A stretch of 7,652 bases of DNA, from the NCBI GenBank assembly GCA_003601535.1, contig PIXW01000016.1, positions 1-7,652 of the forward strand, written 5' to 3'. The DNA comes from ANME-2 cluster archaeon (GTDB lineage Archaea; Halobacteriota; Methanosarcinia; Methanosarcinales; Methanogasteraceae). Numbering within the stretch: position 1 is the stretch's first letter; the number at the start of each line of letters is the position of its first letter. Of this stretch, positions 1 to 5,924 are shown piece by piece. The notes below the pieces were generated by a model. It did no database searches. It had not been told where the DNA came from and saw nothing but the letters and a program-made list of their open reading frames with translations. The position numbers were made by a program, and so were the translations under genes.

Positions 1-590
1 AACATCTCGACAACAACCGCGGTTGACGCAGGATCGAGCGCGGATGTGGGCTCATCCAGCAGCAGCAGCCGCGGGGCTGCGATCAACGCTCTTGCAATAT
101 TCACACGCTGGCGCTCGCCGCCGCTGAACGTGGAAGGATACGCATCCCACAGATCATCAGGGATCCGCAGCCGTGCAAGATATTCGGATGCCGCATCCCT
201 CGCATCGTAGGTCCCAATTCCACGCTGAAGCAATGGTTCTGCGATCACATCGACTGCAATTGTCCTTGGAACCACCTGCAAAAGCTGTGATACATAACCG
301 ATCTCGCTTCTTCGCAAGCTGAGGATTTCGTGATCCGATGCGGTGGTGAGATCGATTATGCTGTTAGAATCCGGATGATACAACATCGATCCGCTATCAG
401 CGAGGTATGTCCTGTACATGCATTTCAGAAGCGAGGATTTTCCGGAGCCGCTGCTTCCGATGATTGCCAGAAACTCGCCACGCTTCACGCTGAAACTGAC
501 ATCTTCGAATCCTTTTATCTTTTTTCCTCCAAGAACGTGCACATTGAACGTTTTGTTCAGATTATGAATCTCTAAATGGTTATCTGTCAG
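1..590 (-). CDS. phnL: PhnL, ABC-type ATPase of the C-P lyase system (3' end outside window)
   Basis: ATP-binding protein of the C-P lyase pathway. In Escherichia coli PhnL acts with PhnG, PhnH and PhnI in forming ribose-1-phosphonate triphosphate, and it docks on PhnK in the core complex. About 196 codons are present and the C-terminus runs off base 1. Numbered from the CTG at 590: an N-terminal strand with LNKTF (11-15), Walker A GSSGSGKS (45-52), Q-loop VSQ (100-102), an ABC signature FSGGERQR (155-162), and Walker [13 protein letters not shown] (175-186). The signature VNIAR context and PSTFSGGE are typical of PhnL. Between the phnK stop and the Walker A there is no ATG or TTG. The first GTG is codon 17 and the first ATG is codon 58, after Walker A. 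CTG at 590 lies 5 nt after GGTG of a perfect SD and gives the usual PhnL N-terminus length. The frame is the same as that of phnK, with one TGA between them. Identity is firm; the start is inferred. Confidence 0.93.
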   Translation of the reverse strand, partial: MTDNHLEIHNLNKTFNVHVLGGKKIKGFEDVSFSVKRGEFLAIIGSSGSGKSSLLKCMYRTYLADSGSMLYHPDSNSIIDLTTASDHEILSLRRSEIGYVSQLLQVVPRTIAVDVIAEPLLQRGIGTYDARDAASEYLARLRIPDDLWDAYPSTFSGGERQRVNIARALIAAPRLLLLDEPTSALDPASTAVVVEM

Positions 591-592
591 AT

Positions 593-601
593 GATCACCT
601 C
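593..601 (-). promoter_or_regulatory. Ribosome binding site of phnL, overlapping the phnK stop
   Basis: GAGGTGATC on the minus strand is complementary over nine bases to the common 16S 3' tail GATCACCTC. It overlaps the phnK TGA (602-600) by two bases and ends 2 nt before the CTG at 590, with GGTG 5 nt from that codon. The same GGTG-to-start spacing occurs at phnH (5 nt) and phnI (6 nt), which supports CTG as the phnL start. Confidence 0.7.
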
Positions 602-1433
602 ATAAGACCGAATTTACCAGTAACTGGGTGTATTCATGCTGCGGGTCCTCGAGTATCTGGTCGGTAAGCCCCATCTCCACGATGCGCCCATCCTTGAGCA
701 CGATCGTGCGCTCGGAGAGGAGTTTGATCACACCGAGATCGTGTGTGATCAGGATCATCGCGGCATCAGTGCTTCTTCTGATCTCTTTTATCAGATCCAG
801 TATCCGTGCCTGCACAGAGACATCAAGCCCGGTGGTCAGTTCGTCAAGGAGCAGCACATCAGGATCGTTTGCCAGTGCCTTTGCGATCTGCACCCGCTGC
901 TGCATTCCGCCGCTGAAGTTACGCGGAGCCTCATCCATCCGCTCGAGCGGAATCTCGGGGCGCTTGAGAAGTTCTCTGCCACGGTCACGGATATTCCCGA
1001 CGTTCCGCCATCCTGCTGCAAGCAACTTCTCTGCGATATTTCCGCCAGAGCTGACATCGAGCCTGAGCCCCATCCGCGGGTTCTGGTAGACCATGCCAAG
1101 ATGCTGGTTTCTGACAGCCCGCTTTCTCTGGGAATTTAACAGGAAGATGTTCTCATCGCCAGAGCAGTGCAGATATGCCGCGCCTCCGGTCGGCTCCATA
1201 TCAAAGTGGAGGCAGCGAACGATCGTGCTCTTGCCTGAGCCGCTCTCGCCAACGATTCCGAGTATCTCGCCAGGCATCACATCAAACGTTATGTCCGCAC
1301 ATGCAACAACCGAGCCGCAGACAGGGCATACATTGCTGCCGTGATCAGGACCTGTGTTTTCGATGCAGTCCTGGCATCTGCTGCCATAGATTTTGGTCAG
1401 ATTACTTACCTCAAGTGCCGGTGCAGGAGTCAT
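600..1433 (-). CDS. phnK: PhnK, ABC-type ATPase of the C-P lyase complex
   Basis: ATPase subunit that binds the PhnGHIJ core in Escherichia coli; needed in vivo for C-P bond cleavage. The protein has 277 aa from the ATG at 1433. Residues seen: an N-terminal strand LEVSNLTKIYG (7-17), a cysteine-rich insertion with C20xxC23 and C36xxC39 plus C45, Walker A GESGSGKS (62-69), Q-loop around YQ (116-117), signature FSGGMQQR (173-180), Walker B LLLDELTTGLD (194-204), and H-switch THD (230-232). The VSSGGNI stretch (127-133) and the C-terminus ending QLLVNSVL are close to the Escherichia coli protein as I recall it (VSAGGNI, QLLVSSVL). The family is about 20 residues shorter where it lacks the cysteine insertion. 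Walker B reads DELT in place of the usual DEPT. A TTG at 1439 lies two codons upstream, but ATG at 1433 overlaps the phnJ stop as ATGA and follows GAGGTTGCGC, so it is preferred. The stop TGA is in frame with phnL. Confidence 0.95.
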   Translation of the reverse strand: MTPAPALEVSNLTKIYGSRCQDCIENTGPDHGSNVCPVCGSVVACADITFDVMPGEILGIVGESGSGKSTIVRCLHFDMEPTGGAAYLHCSGDENIFLLNSQRKRAVRNQHLGMVYQNPRMGLRLDVSSGGNIAEKLLAAGWRNVGNIRDRGRELLKRPEIPLERMDEAPRNFSGGMQQRVQIAKALANDPDVLLLDELTTGLDVSVQARILDLIKEIRRSTDAAMILITHDLGVIKLLSERTIVLKDGRIVEMGLTDQILEDPQHEYTQLLVNSVL

Positions 1434-2308
1434 GCGCAACCTCTCTGCCGTTTTTCGCAGAAACTCGTATCCGAACAGAGATACCTCGAATCCCCGGTCG
1501 CATCATCGATTATCTCATCCAGAAACGTATCAGAACTCCCGCACCGCTCGCACACCTTCCCGCTGAAGTCCTCAGTCTCAAACTTATAGTCCTCAAATTC
1601 GAGCGGCTCAACCGGGGTGTGCGGAGGAACTGCATATATCCGCTTCTCCCTTCCTGCGCAGAAGAGGTGGAGCACAGGCGATCTGTGCAATCGCGGCACA
1701 TCCCATCTCGGAATCGGGCTTGGATCCATCAGGTGCCTGCCGTTTACCAGACACGGGTATCTTGCACCGATCGTGATTTTGCCGTGCTTAACGATGTCCT
1801 CGTACAGATGCAGCCACATACTGCTGTAATCCTGCTCTGCATGCATCCTCCGCGTCACCTGCTCGGAGGGCTCAATCGTCCTGAGCGGCTCAGGAAACGG
1901 CACCTGAAAGACCATGATCTGATCCTCAGTAAGCGCCTCTTCAGGGATGCGGTGCCTTGTCTGGATGATTGTGGCACTTCCCGTGTCGCTCGTCGTCTCA
2001 ACTCCGGTCATGCGCGAGACAAGATTGCGGATATTAACAGCATTGACGCTCTCGTCGCTGCCCTGATCGATCACCTTCAGGACGTCGGACCTTCCAATGA
2101 TCGATAAGGTGATCTGGATGCCGCCTGTGCCCCATCCCTTTGCAAGCGGCATCTCCCGTGATCCAAACGGCACCTGATAGCCAGGAATTGCCACGGCTTT
2201 CAAGATCTTTCGCCTGATCTCCCTCTTTGTGAACTCGTCGAGAAACGCGAAGTTGTAGCCTTTCAGAGCTCCCGAATCGGTTCCCGCAAGAGTTGATAGT
2301 TCAGTCAT
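1430..2308 (-). CDS. phnJ: PhnJ, radical-SAM carbon-phosphorus lyase (catalytic subunit)
   Basis: Cleaves the C-P bond of 5-phosphoribosyl-1-phosphonate by radical chemistry, giving an alkane and 5-phosphoribosyl-1,2-cyclic phosphate. The protein has 292 aa, against 281 in Escherichia coli; the excess lies mostly in an N-terminal extension of about 11 residues. All key residues are visible. G43 in the IPGYQVPFG block corresponds to the glycyl-radical Gly32 of Escherichia coli. C253xxC256 and C278 are the iron-sulphur cluster ligands. C284 corresponds to the thiyl-radical Cys272. Other landmarks are GWGTGGIQ (58-65), DVLKVIDQG (75-83), MDPSPIP (194-200) and AGREKRIYAVPP (218-229). C217 replaces a glycine in the LFGAGR block of Escherichia coli, and there are further cysteines at 186 and 291. 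ATG at 2308 follows GGGGGAGGTTTCGG and overlaps the end of phnI by 8 nt; the stop overlaps phnK as ATGA. Confidence 0.98.
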   Translation of the reverse strand: MTELSTLAGTDSGALKGYNFAFLDEFTKREIRRKILKAVAIPGYQVPFGSREMPLAKGWGTGGIQITLSIIGRSDVLKVIDQGSDESVNAVNIRNLVSRMTGVETTSDTGSATIIQTRHRIPEEALTEDQIMVFQVPFPEPLRTIEPSEQVTRRMHAEQDYSSMWLHLYEDIVKHGKITIGARYPCLVNGRHLMDPSPIPRWDVPRLHRSPVLHLFCAGREKRIYAVPPHTPVEPLEFEDYKFETEDFSGKVCERCGSSDTFLDEIIDDATGDSRYLCSDTSFCEKRQRGCA

Positions 2309-3386
2309 CCGAAACCTCCCCCACCTCCTCGCTCTTAACAGCCCTTATCCGGTCCAGACTCGACTGGAATGTGACATAGTGCGGCAGTTTCAGGTGCTCC
2401 ACAAAACCCATGGCATCGATGCCGTCGATATGGTACAGAACAAACTCCTGATCCTCAGCAGGCGTTTTCGGTTCGGATACTCTCATAGTTCCATCGAGTA
2501 TCGACATTGAGATCGCCTTCTTCTCGTTCTGCCCGAATACCAGTCCGTATCCGAGGGAGAACCTGTTGTCTGCTGTTATTTCGGTAGCGCCAACTCCTGA
2601 GAGTATCCCTTCACATTCTGTTACCAGCACATCGCCGACGCTCACATCGTTTCCGGTGTACGGGTGTTTTATTCGAAGCGAGACATACCCTACCCTCATT
2701 TCAGCAATAGTCGGATGCACCGAGCCATAGCCGCGAAGCGAACTGTATGCAAGCGCAAGCATCGCACCGGTCTCGCCCCGTGCGAGTGTTTGCAGGCGTG
2801 CGGAACGTGGGGCAGGGAACCTGATAGACTCCCTTGTTATGTCGCACGGTTCATCGCGGGCATCGCCGCTGGTTTCATCATCAGCAGATACGTCTTCGAG
2901 CAAACCACTGGCTCTCAGGAGATCTGACACCTTCTTAAATTTCGGGATATCTGATTTTTCCGTTCCAGATTCCTGATCATCATCCACCGCACCTCGTTCC
3001 CCGAAATCGAGGAGGCGCTCTGTATAATCGATCGATGGACCAAGGATCTGCCCGCCCGGTATCTCCTTGAACGCAGATGAGATCCTGCGCAGCACGAACA
3101 TCTCCCTCGTATCCGAAGTTTCAGAGTACCCGATCCTCGGGAGTGTTGACCGATATGCACGGATCAGGAAGGAGGCAGCGACTAAATCGCCGTCTGACTG
3201 CCTGATCGCAAGAGCTGCAAGCTCTGGTGCATAGAGCCCGCCTTCGCCCATCACCTGATCAACAGAAAGCCTGAGCCTCCCCCTGATCTGCGAAACCTTT
3301 ATATGAGGCGCGCTGCGGAGCGAACCGACCAGTGCCTTCGCGTTCTTTATCGCTTCGCTTCCACCTTTAACAAGTACGTAACCCAT
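2301..3386 (-). CDS. phnI: PhnI, C-P lyase core nucleosidase subunit
   Basis: Core subunit that, with PhnG, PhnH and PhnL, exchanges the adenine of MgATP for phosphonate to give ribose-1-phosphonate 5'-triphosphate. PhnI alone has nucleosidase activity in Escherichia coli. The protein has 361 aa, near the 354 of that protein. Conserved blocks are VKGGSEAI (6-13), LSVDQVMGEGG (40-50), ELAALAIRQSDGD (55-67), IPGGQILGPSIDYT (109-122), LALAYSSLRGYGSVHP (210-225), LGYGLVFGQNEKKA (278-291), and HLKLPHYVTFQ (331-341). Histidines 331 and 336 keep the spacing of the metal-binding pair near the PhnJ active site in the Escherichia coli structure. An acidic, low-complexity stretch at about 133-182 is a variable linker. 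ATG at 3386 directly follows the phnH TAA and has the strong SD GGAGGTGAT; the C-terminus overlaps phnJ by 8 nt. Confidence 0.97.
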   Translation of the reverse strand: MGYVLVKGGSEAIKNAKALVGSLRSAPHIKVSQIRGRLRLSVDQVMGEGGLYAPELAALAIRQSDGDLVAASFLIRAYRSTLPRIGYSETSDTREMFVLRRISSAFKEIPGGQILGPSIDYTERLLDFGERGAVDDDQESGTEKSDIPKFKKVSDLLRASGLLEDVSADDETSGDARDEPCDITRESIRFPAPRSARLQTLARGETGAMLALAYSSLRGYGSVHPTIAEMRVGYVSLRIKHPYTGNDVSVGDVLVTECEGILSGVGATEITADNRFSLGYGLVFGQNEKKAISMSILDGTMRVSEPKTPAEDQEFVLYHIDGIDAMGFVEHLKLPHYVTFQSSLDRIRAVKSEEVGEVSDD

Positions 3387-3971
3387 TTACATCACCTCCA
3401 CAGTGGTTGATCTGGGGATGCACACCATCCTGCCAGCCCTGTCCGAGAAGATCAGATCAAGACCGAGCGGATAATCCTGCATCGCAAGAACATCCTCAAT
3501 TTCATTCTCTTCGATGCCGCTTGCGCCGATCATGCGTTTATCTGCAATGCCTGGTCCTGAAAGTTCAAGCAGGACGCCCCCTCTGTCATCTCCGATCGAA
3601 CCTGCGTCATAGATAACAGTTGCGCTCTCATCAGGATACTCGAGCGTGCCCACCCTTGCTCTCTGTATCAAGCCATGAGAAGATCCCCCGTAGACCAGTA
3701 TAAAGTCAGAATTCTCGAGTCTCGACTCTTTGCCACCTGTATTTGTTTTTAGATACTCGGTTACCTGAGTCTGAGCCCCGCCCAGAACACAGAAACTCAC
3801 CTCATGATCCAGGAGTGTCATGAGCAGGAGCAGAGGATATCTGTTTGCGCCAGGGGGTTCGATGTCGATCTCGGGAAGCGTGACGATGCGCCCGGGATTT
3901 GCCATGGCATCGAGAAGAGACCGAAAGATCCTCTGGGAGTCGAATATCAGATCGAATGCCGGGTCCCTCAC
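3387..3971 (-). CDS. phnH: PhnH, C-P lyase core subunit
   Basis: Non-catalytic subunit of the PhnGHIJ core, needed for ribose-1-phosphonate triphosphate formation. From the GTG at 3971 the product is 194 aa, the same length as Escherichia coli PhnH. Family landmarks are the N-terminal FDSQRIFRSLLDAMANPGR stretch, LLLMTLLDHEVSF, LLELSGPGIADKRMI in the second half, YPLGLDLIF, and the C-terminal CIPRSTTVEV. The reading frame is open upstream to an ATG at 4016, but that would overlap phnG by 49 nt and add a Gly/Arg-rich tail that the family lacks. GTG at 3971 overlaps the phnG stop as GTGA and sits behind GAGGTGAT, which decides the start. Identity is clear from sequence and position between phnG and phnI. 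Confidence 0.95.
   Translation of the reverse strand: MRDPAFDLIFDSQRIFRSLLDAMANPGRIVTLPEIDIEPPGANRYPLLLLMTLLDHEVSFCVLGGAQTQVTEYLKTNTGGKESRLENSDFILVYGGSSHGLIQRARVGTLEYPDESATVIYDAGSIGDDRGGVLLELSGPGIADKRMIGASGIEENEIEDVLAMQDYPLGLDLIFSDRAGRMVCIPRSTTVEVM
3391..3399 (-). promoter_or_regulatory. Ribosome binding site of phnI, inside the 3' end of phnH
   Basis: GGAGGTGAT encodes the last residues of PhnH and also matches the anti-SD over nine bases, 4 nt before the phnI ATG at 3386. The stop TAA and the ATG are directly adjacent, so phnH and phnI are probably translationally coupled. Confidence 0.65.
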
Positions 3972-4393
3972 GCCATCACCTCGAAATCCACCTTTGTGGT
4001 CGCAATCTCTGCCCATCTCTTCTGCAACTCTTCCTTAAGCCTCTCTTCCTCGCTTCTTAGCAGATCAATGATCTCTGGCGTGAGTGGGTGCCCTGATTCG
4101 ACGGCTGCATCTATAATCGCACCTGCGAGCGCAGCTTCCGGATCCCTTCCCATCACCATGGCATAACCCAGTTCACTGCCAATCCTGACCTCTGCCTCGG
4201 TTACCAGCACCTCGCCTATGTTGAAGACGCATTTCTCGGCAGTATCCCTGAAACGCATCATGATCATGCCACACACTGGTTTCTTGACCACCTCGACAGC
4301 GGTAGCGGCATCATCCAGTATCCGCTCAGCGATTCCGCAGATCCGTTCGCTGTTAGCACGCGCGATCAATTCAAATCGCTTATCCCTGTTCAT
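3968..4393 (-). CDS. phnG: PhnG, C-P lyase core subunit
   Basis: Small subunit of the C-P lyase core (with PhnH, PhnI, PhnJ), needed for forming ribose-1-phosphonate triphosphate. From ATG 4393 it is 141 aa, close to the Escherichia coli protein. The centre is conserved: FNIGEVLVTEAEVRI (57-71), GYAMVMGRDPEAA (76-88), and AIIDA (92-96). The C-terminal helix ends with TKVDFEVM, matching the VDFFTM end of PhnG from Escherichia coli. ATG 4393 overlaps the phnE stop as ATGA and follows GAGGAGGTT (SD core at 4401-4407). A longer frame to 4444 exists but starts inside phnE without an SD. The 3' end overlaps phnH by 4 nt. Confidence 0.95.
   Translation of the reverse strand: MNRDKRFELIARANSERICGIAERILDDAATAVEVVKKPVCGMIMMRFRDTAEKCVFNIGEVLVTEAEVRIGSELGYAMVMGRDPEAALAGAIIDAAVESGHPLTPEIIDLLRSEEERLKEELQKRWAEIATTKVDFEVMA
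3975..3982 (-). promoter_or_regulatory. Ribosome binding site that sets the GTG start of phnH
   Basis: GAGGTGAT on the minus strand, with GGTG 5 nt before the GTG at 3971. The GTG overlaps the phnG stop (GTGA). This favours the 194-aa PhnH over the 209-aa version. Confidence 0.6.
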
Positions 4394-5172
4394 TTCAGAA
4401 CCTCCTCTCCGATTACGTGTGCCCTGATGGAATTGGATGCCCATTCAGAAAGCATAACTACAATAAATATTATGATAAGTATGGTTAGCATCTCATGATA
4501 TCGAAACAGCCTCATCGCCATGATCAGTTCGAACCCGATGCCGCCTGCGCCGACAAGCCCGAGCACGATAGATGACCTGACATTGATATCGAACCGATAA
4601 AGCGTGGATGCAACAAACGAAGGCGTAACCTGTGGAATCACCGCATAATATACCGCCTGGAGTTTGCCTGCCCCAACCGCCTCGACCGCTTCAACTGGTC
4701 CCGGATCCACCTCCTCGATCGCCTCGGCATACAGTTTCCCGAGCATCCCAACCGAATGAATTGCGAGTGCAAGGATGCCTGGAACCGGACCCAAACCCAC
4801 TGCTGACACAAAGATCAGCGCAAAGACGATATCAGGTACCGTCCGTGTAAATGCGATAACGCCCCTTGCAAGTAGCTTCACAGGTTTTGACGGTGTGATG
4901 TTGTTTGCTGCAAGCAATGCAACCGGTACAGACAACACAACCGCAAAAACGGTTCCCAGAAATGCCATCTGTATCGTCTCTATGGCAGGCGATATCAGCG
5001 GCACAAATGTATCCCATGCAGGCGGGAACATGCACCCGATGAAGTTACTGAGGTTTGGAACTCCCGCGATCAGATCCCTTATGGAAAAACCAGTACCTAT
5101 TATGCTCCAGATGACAAATAAAAGAAATAGAACAGGTATTATGTACCTATTCTTAAACATCGTTACACCCAT
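4390..5172 (-). CDS. phnE: PhnE, phosphonate ABC importer, permease subunit
   Basis: Membrane channel of the phosphonate importer, working with PhnC and PhnD in the cytoplasmic membrane. Numbered from the ATG at 5160 (256 aa): a first hydrophobic segment at about 7-22, another at about 66-86, a hydrophobic stretch at about 110-138, and a last one at about 224-238. The permease coupling loop (EAA motif) is EAVEAVGAGKLQAV followed by VIPQV (157-178). FTRTVPDIVFALIFVSAVGLGP (104-125) and GLVGAGGIGFEL (201-212) are typical of PhnE. Two starts are possible: ATG 5172 behind GAGGTCATCT, used here, and ATG 5160 with GGTG 5 nt upstream. They overlap the end of phnC by 20 or 8 nt. The longer frame to 5310 lies wholly within phnC and adds a non-family tail. 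Confidence 0.94.
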   Translation of the reverse strand: MGVTMFKNRYIIPVLFLLFVIWSIIGTGFSIRDLIAGVPNLSNFIGCMFPPAWDTFVPLISPAIETIQMAFLGTVFAVVLSVPVALLAANNITPSKPVKLLARGVIAFTRTVPDIVFALIFVSAVGLGPVPGILALAIHSVGMLGKLYAEAIEEVDPGPVEAVEAVGAGKLQAVYYAVIPQVTPSFVASTLYRFDINVRSSIVLGLVGAGGIGFELIMAMRLFRYHEMLTILIIIFIVVMLSEWASNSIRAHVIGEEVLK

Positions 5173-5905
5173 AGATGACCTCGAAGTCATCGTCTGAAAG
5201 TCTCGCATCGCCGTCATAGACGATGACACCGTCCCGGACCCCGAGAACCCGTGTGGCATACCTTCTCGCCAGTTCTGGCTGGTGCAGGACAGCAAGCGTA
5301 CTGATGCCATTACCGACCGAGATCGACCTCAGATGCTCCATCACAACCTCTGCTGTCGTCGGATCAAGGTTTGCGACAGGCTCATCAGCAAGTAACAGAC
5401 ACGGGTCCTGCATAATCGACCTGGCTATCGCAACACGCTGCTGTTCCCCGCCGCTCAAGGTTCCTGCCCTGCGGTCTGCCAGATCTGATATTCCAACCCT
5501 GTTCAAAGCTCTGTGCGCCATCTCGATGTCGTCGTCTGCAAATCTACACATCAGGCTCCGGACCATGCCGATCCTCCCGAGTTTTCCGATCAACACATTT
5601 TCGATGACCGACCGCCGCTTCACGAGGTTGAAACTCTGGAATATCATGCCGATACGCCGTCTTAGCTCCCTGATCTCGCCCGCATCGCTCTGTGTTATAT
5701 TCAGTGGATTTCCATTGTCGGTAAGCACTATTTCTCCACCGTCTGGCGTTGTAAGACGATTTATGCACCGCAGAAGTATCGTTTTCCCAGTGCCGCTGAG
5801 TCCGAGTATCGCCACAAACTCACCCTCGCCAACACTGAAATTTATGTCTCGCAAGAGCAGTTTCCCGTTAGGGAGTCTCTTTCTTAGGTGATTTACCGTT
5901 AACAT
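5153..5905 (-). CDS. phnC: PhnC, phosphonate ABC importer, ATPase subunit
   Basis: Cytoplasmic ATPase that powers phosphonate import through PhnE. The protein has 250 aa from the ATG at 5905. Motifs: Walker A GLSGTGKT (35-42), Q-loop IFQSFNLV (88-95), signature LSGGEQQR (150-157), Walker B LLLADEPVANLD (170-181), and the H-switch LHQ (207-209). The short VLHQPELA block after Walker B and FNLVKRRSVIENVL (92-105) are typical of PhnC rather than of PhnK or PhnL. A longer frame reaching 6022 overlaps phnD by about 100 nt and lacks an SD. ATG 5905 follows GGAGTTAC, 19 nt after the phnD stop. The gene follows phnD here, whereas Escherichia coli has phnC first. Confidence 0.95.
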   Translation of the reverse strand: MLTVNHLRKRLPNGKLLLRDINFSVGEGEFVAILGLSGTGKTILLRCINRLTTPDGGEIVLTDNGNPLNITQSDAGEIRELRRRIGMIFQSFNLVKRRSVIENVLIGKLGRIGMVRSLMCRFADDDIEMAHRALNRVGISDLADRRAGTLSGGEQQRVAIARSIMQDPCLLLADEPVANLDPTTAEVVMEHLRSISVGNGISTLAVLHQPELARRYATRVLGVRDGVIVYDGDARLSDDDFEVIYGCNDV

Positions 5906-5924
5906 GTAACTCCAGTCCTTTGTT

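Noticed and set aside
330..575. 81-aa open frame on the plus strand
   Set aside because: It is antisense to the N-terminal half of phnL, which has Walker A and Q-loop in the other strand's frame.
542..590. Frameshift or pseudogene explanation for the missing ATG of phnL
   Set aside because: The frame is intact from the phnK stop to the window edge, with all ATPase motifs, so there is no sign of decay; only the start codon is unusual.
1175..2107. 310-aa open frame on the plus strand
   Set aside because: It lies antisense to phnJ and phnK, has a Cys/Arg/His-rich composition without domain features, and is a codon-usage shadow of those genes.
3972..4016. N-terminal extension of PhnH starting at ATG 4016
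   Set aside because: It overlaps phnG by 49 nt and has no SD; GTG 3971 has a strong SD and gives the family length.
5173..5310. N-terminal extension of PhnE
   Set aside because: It lies within phnC, is Ser/Thr-rich without membrane character, and is absent from the family.
5223..5891. 222-aa open frame on the plus strand
   Set aside because: It is antisense to phnC, Ser/Pro-rich, and has no SD or recognisable motif.
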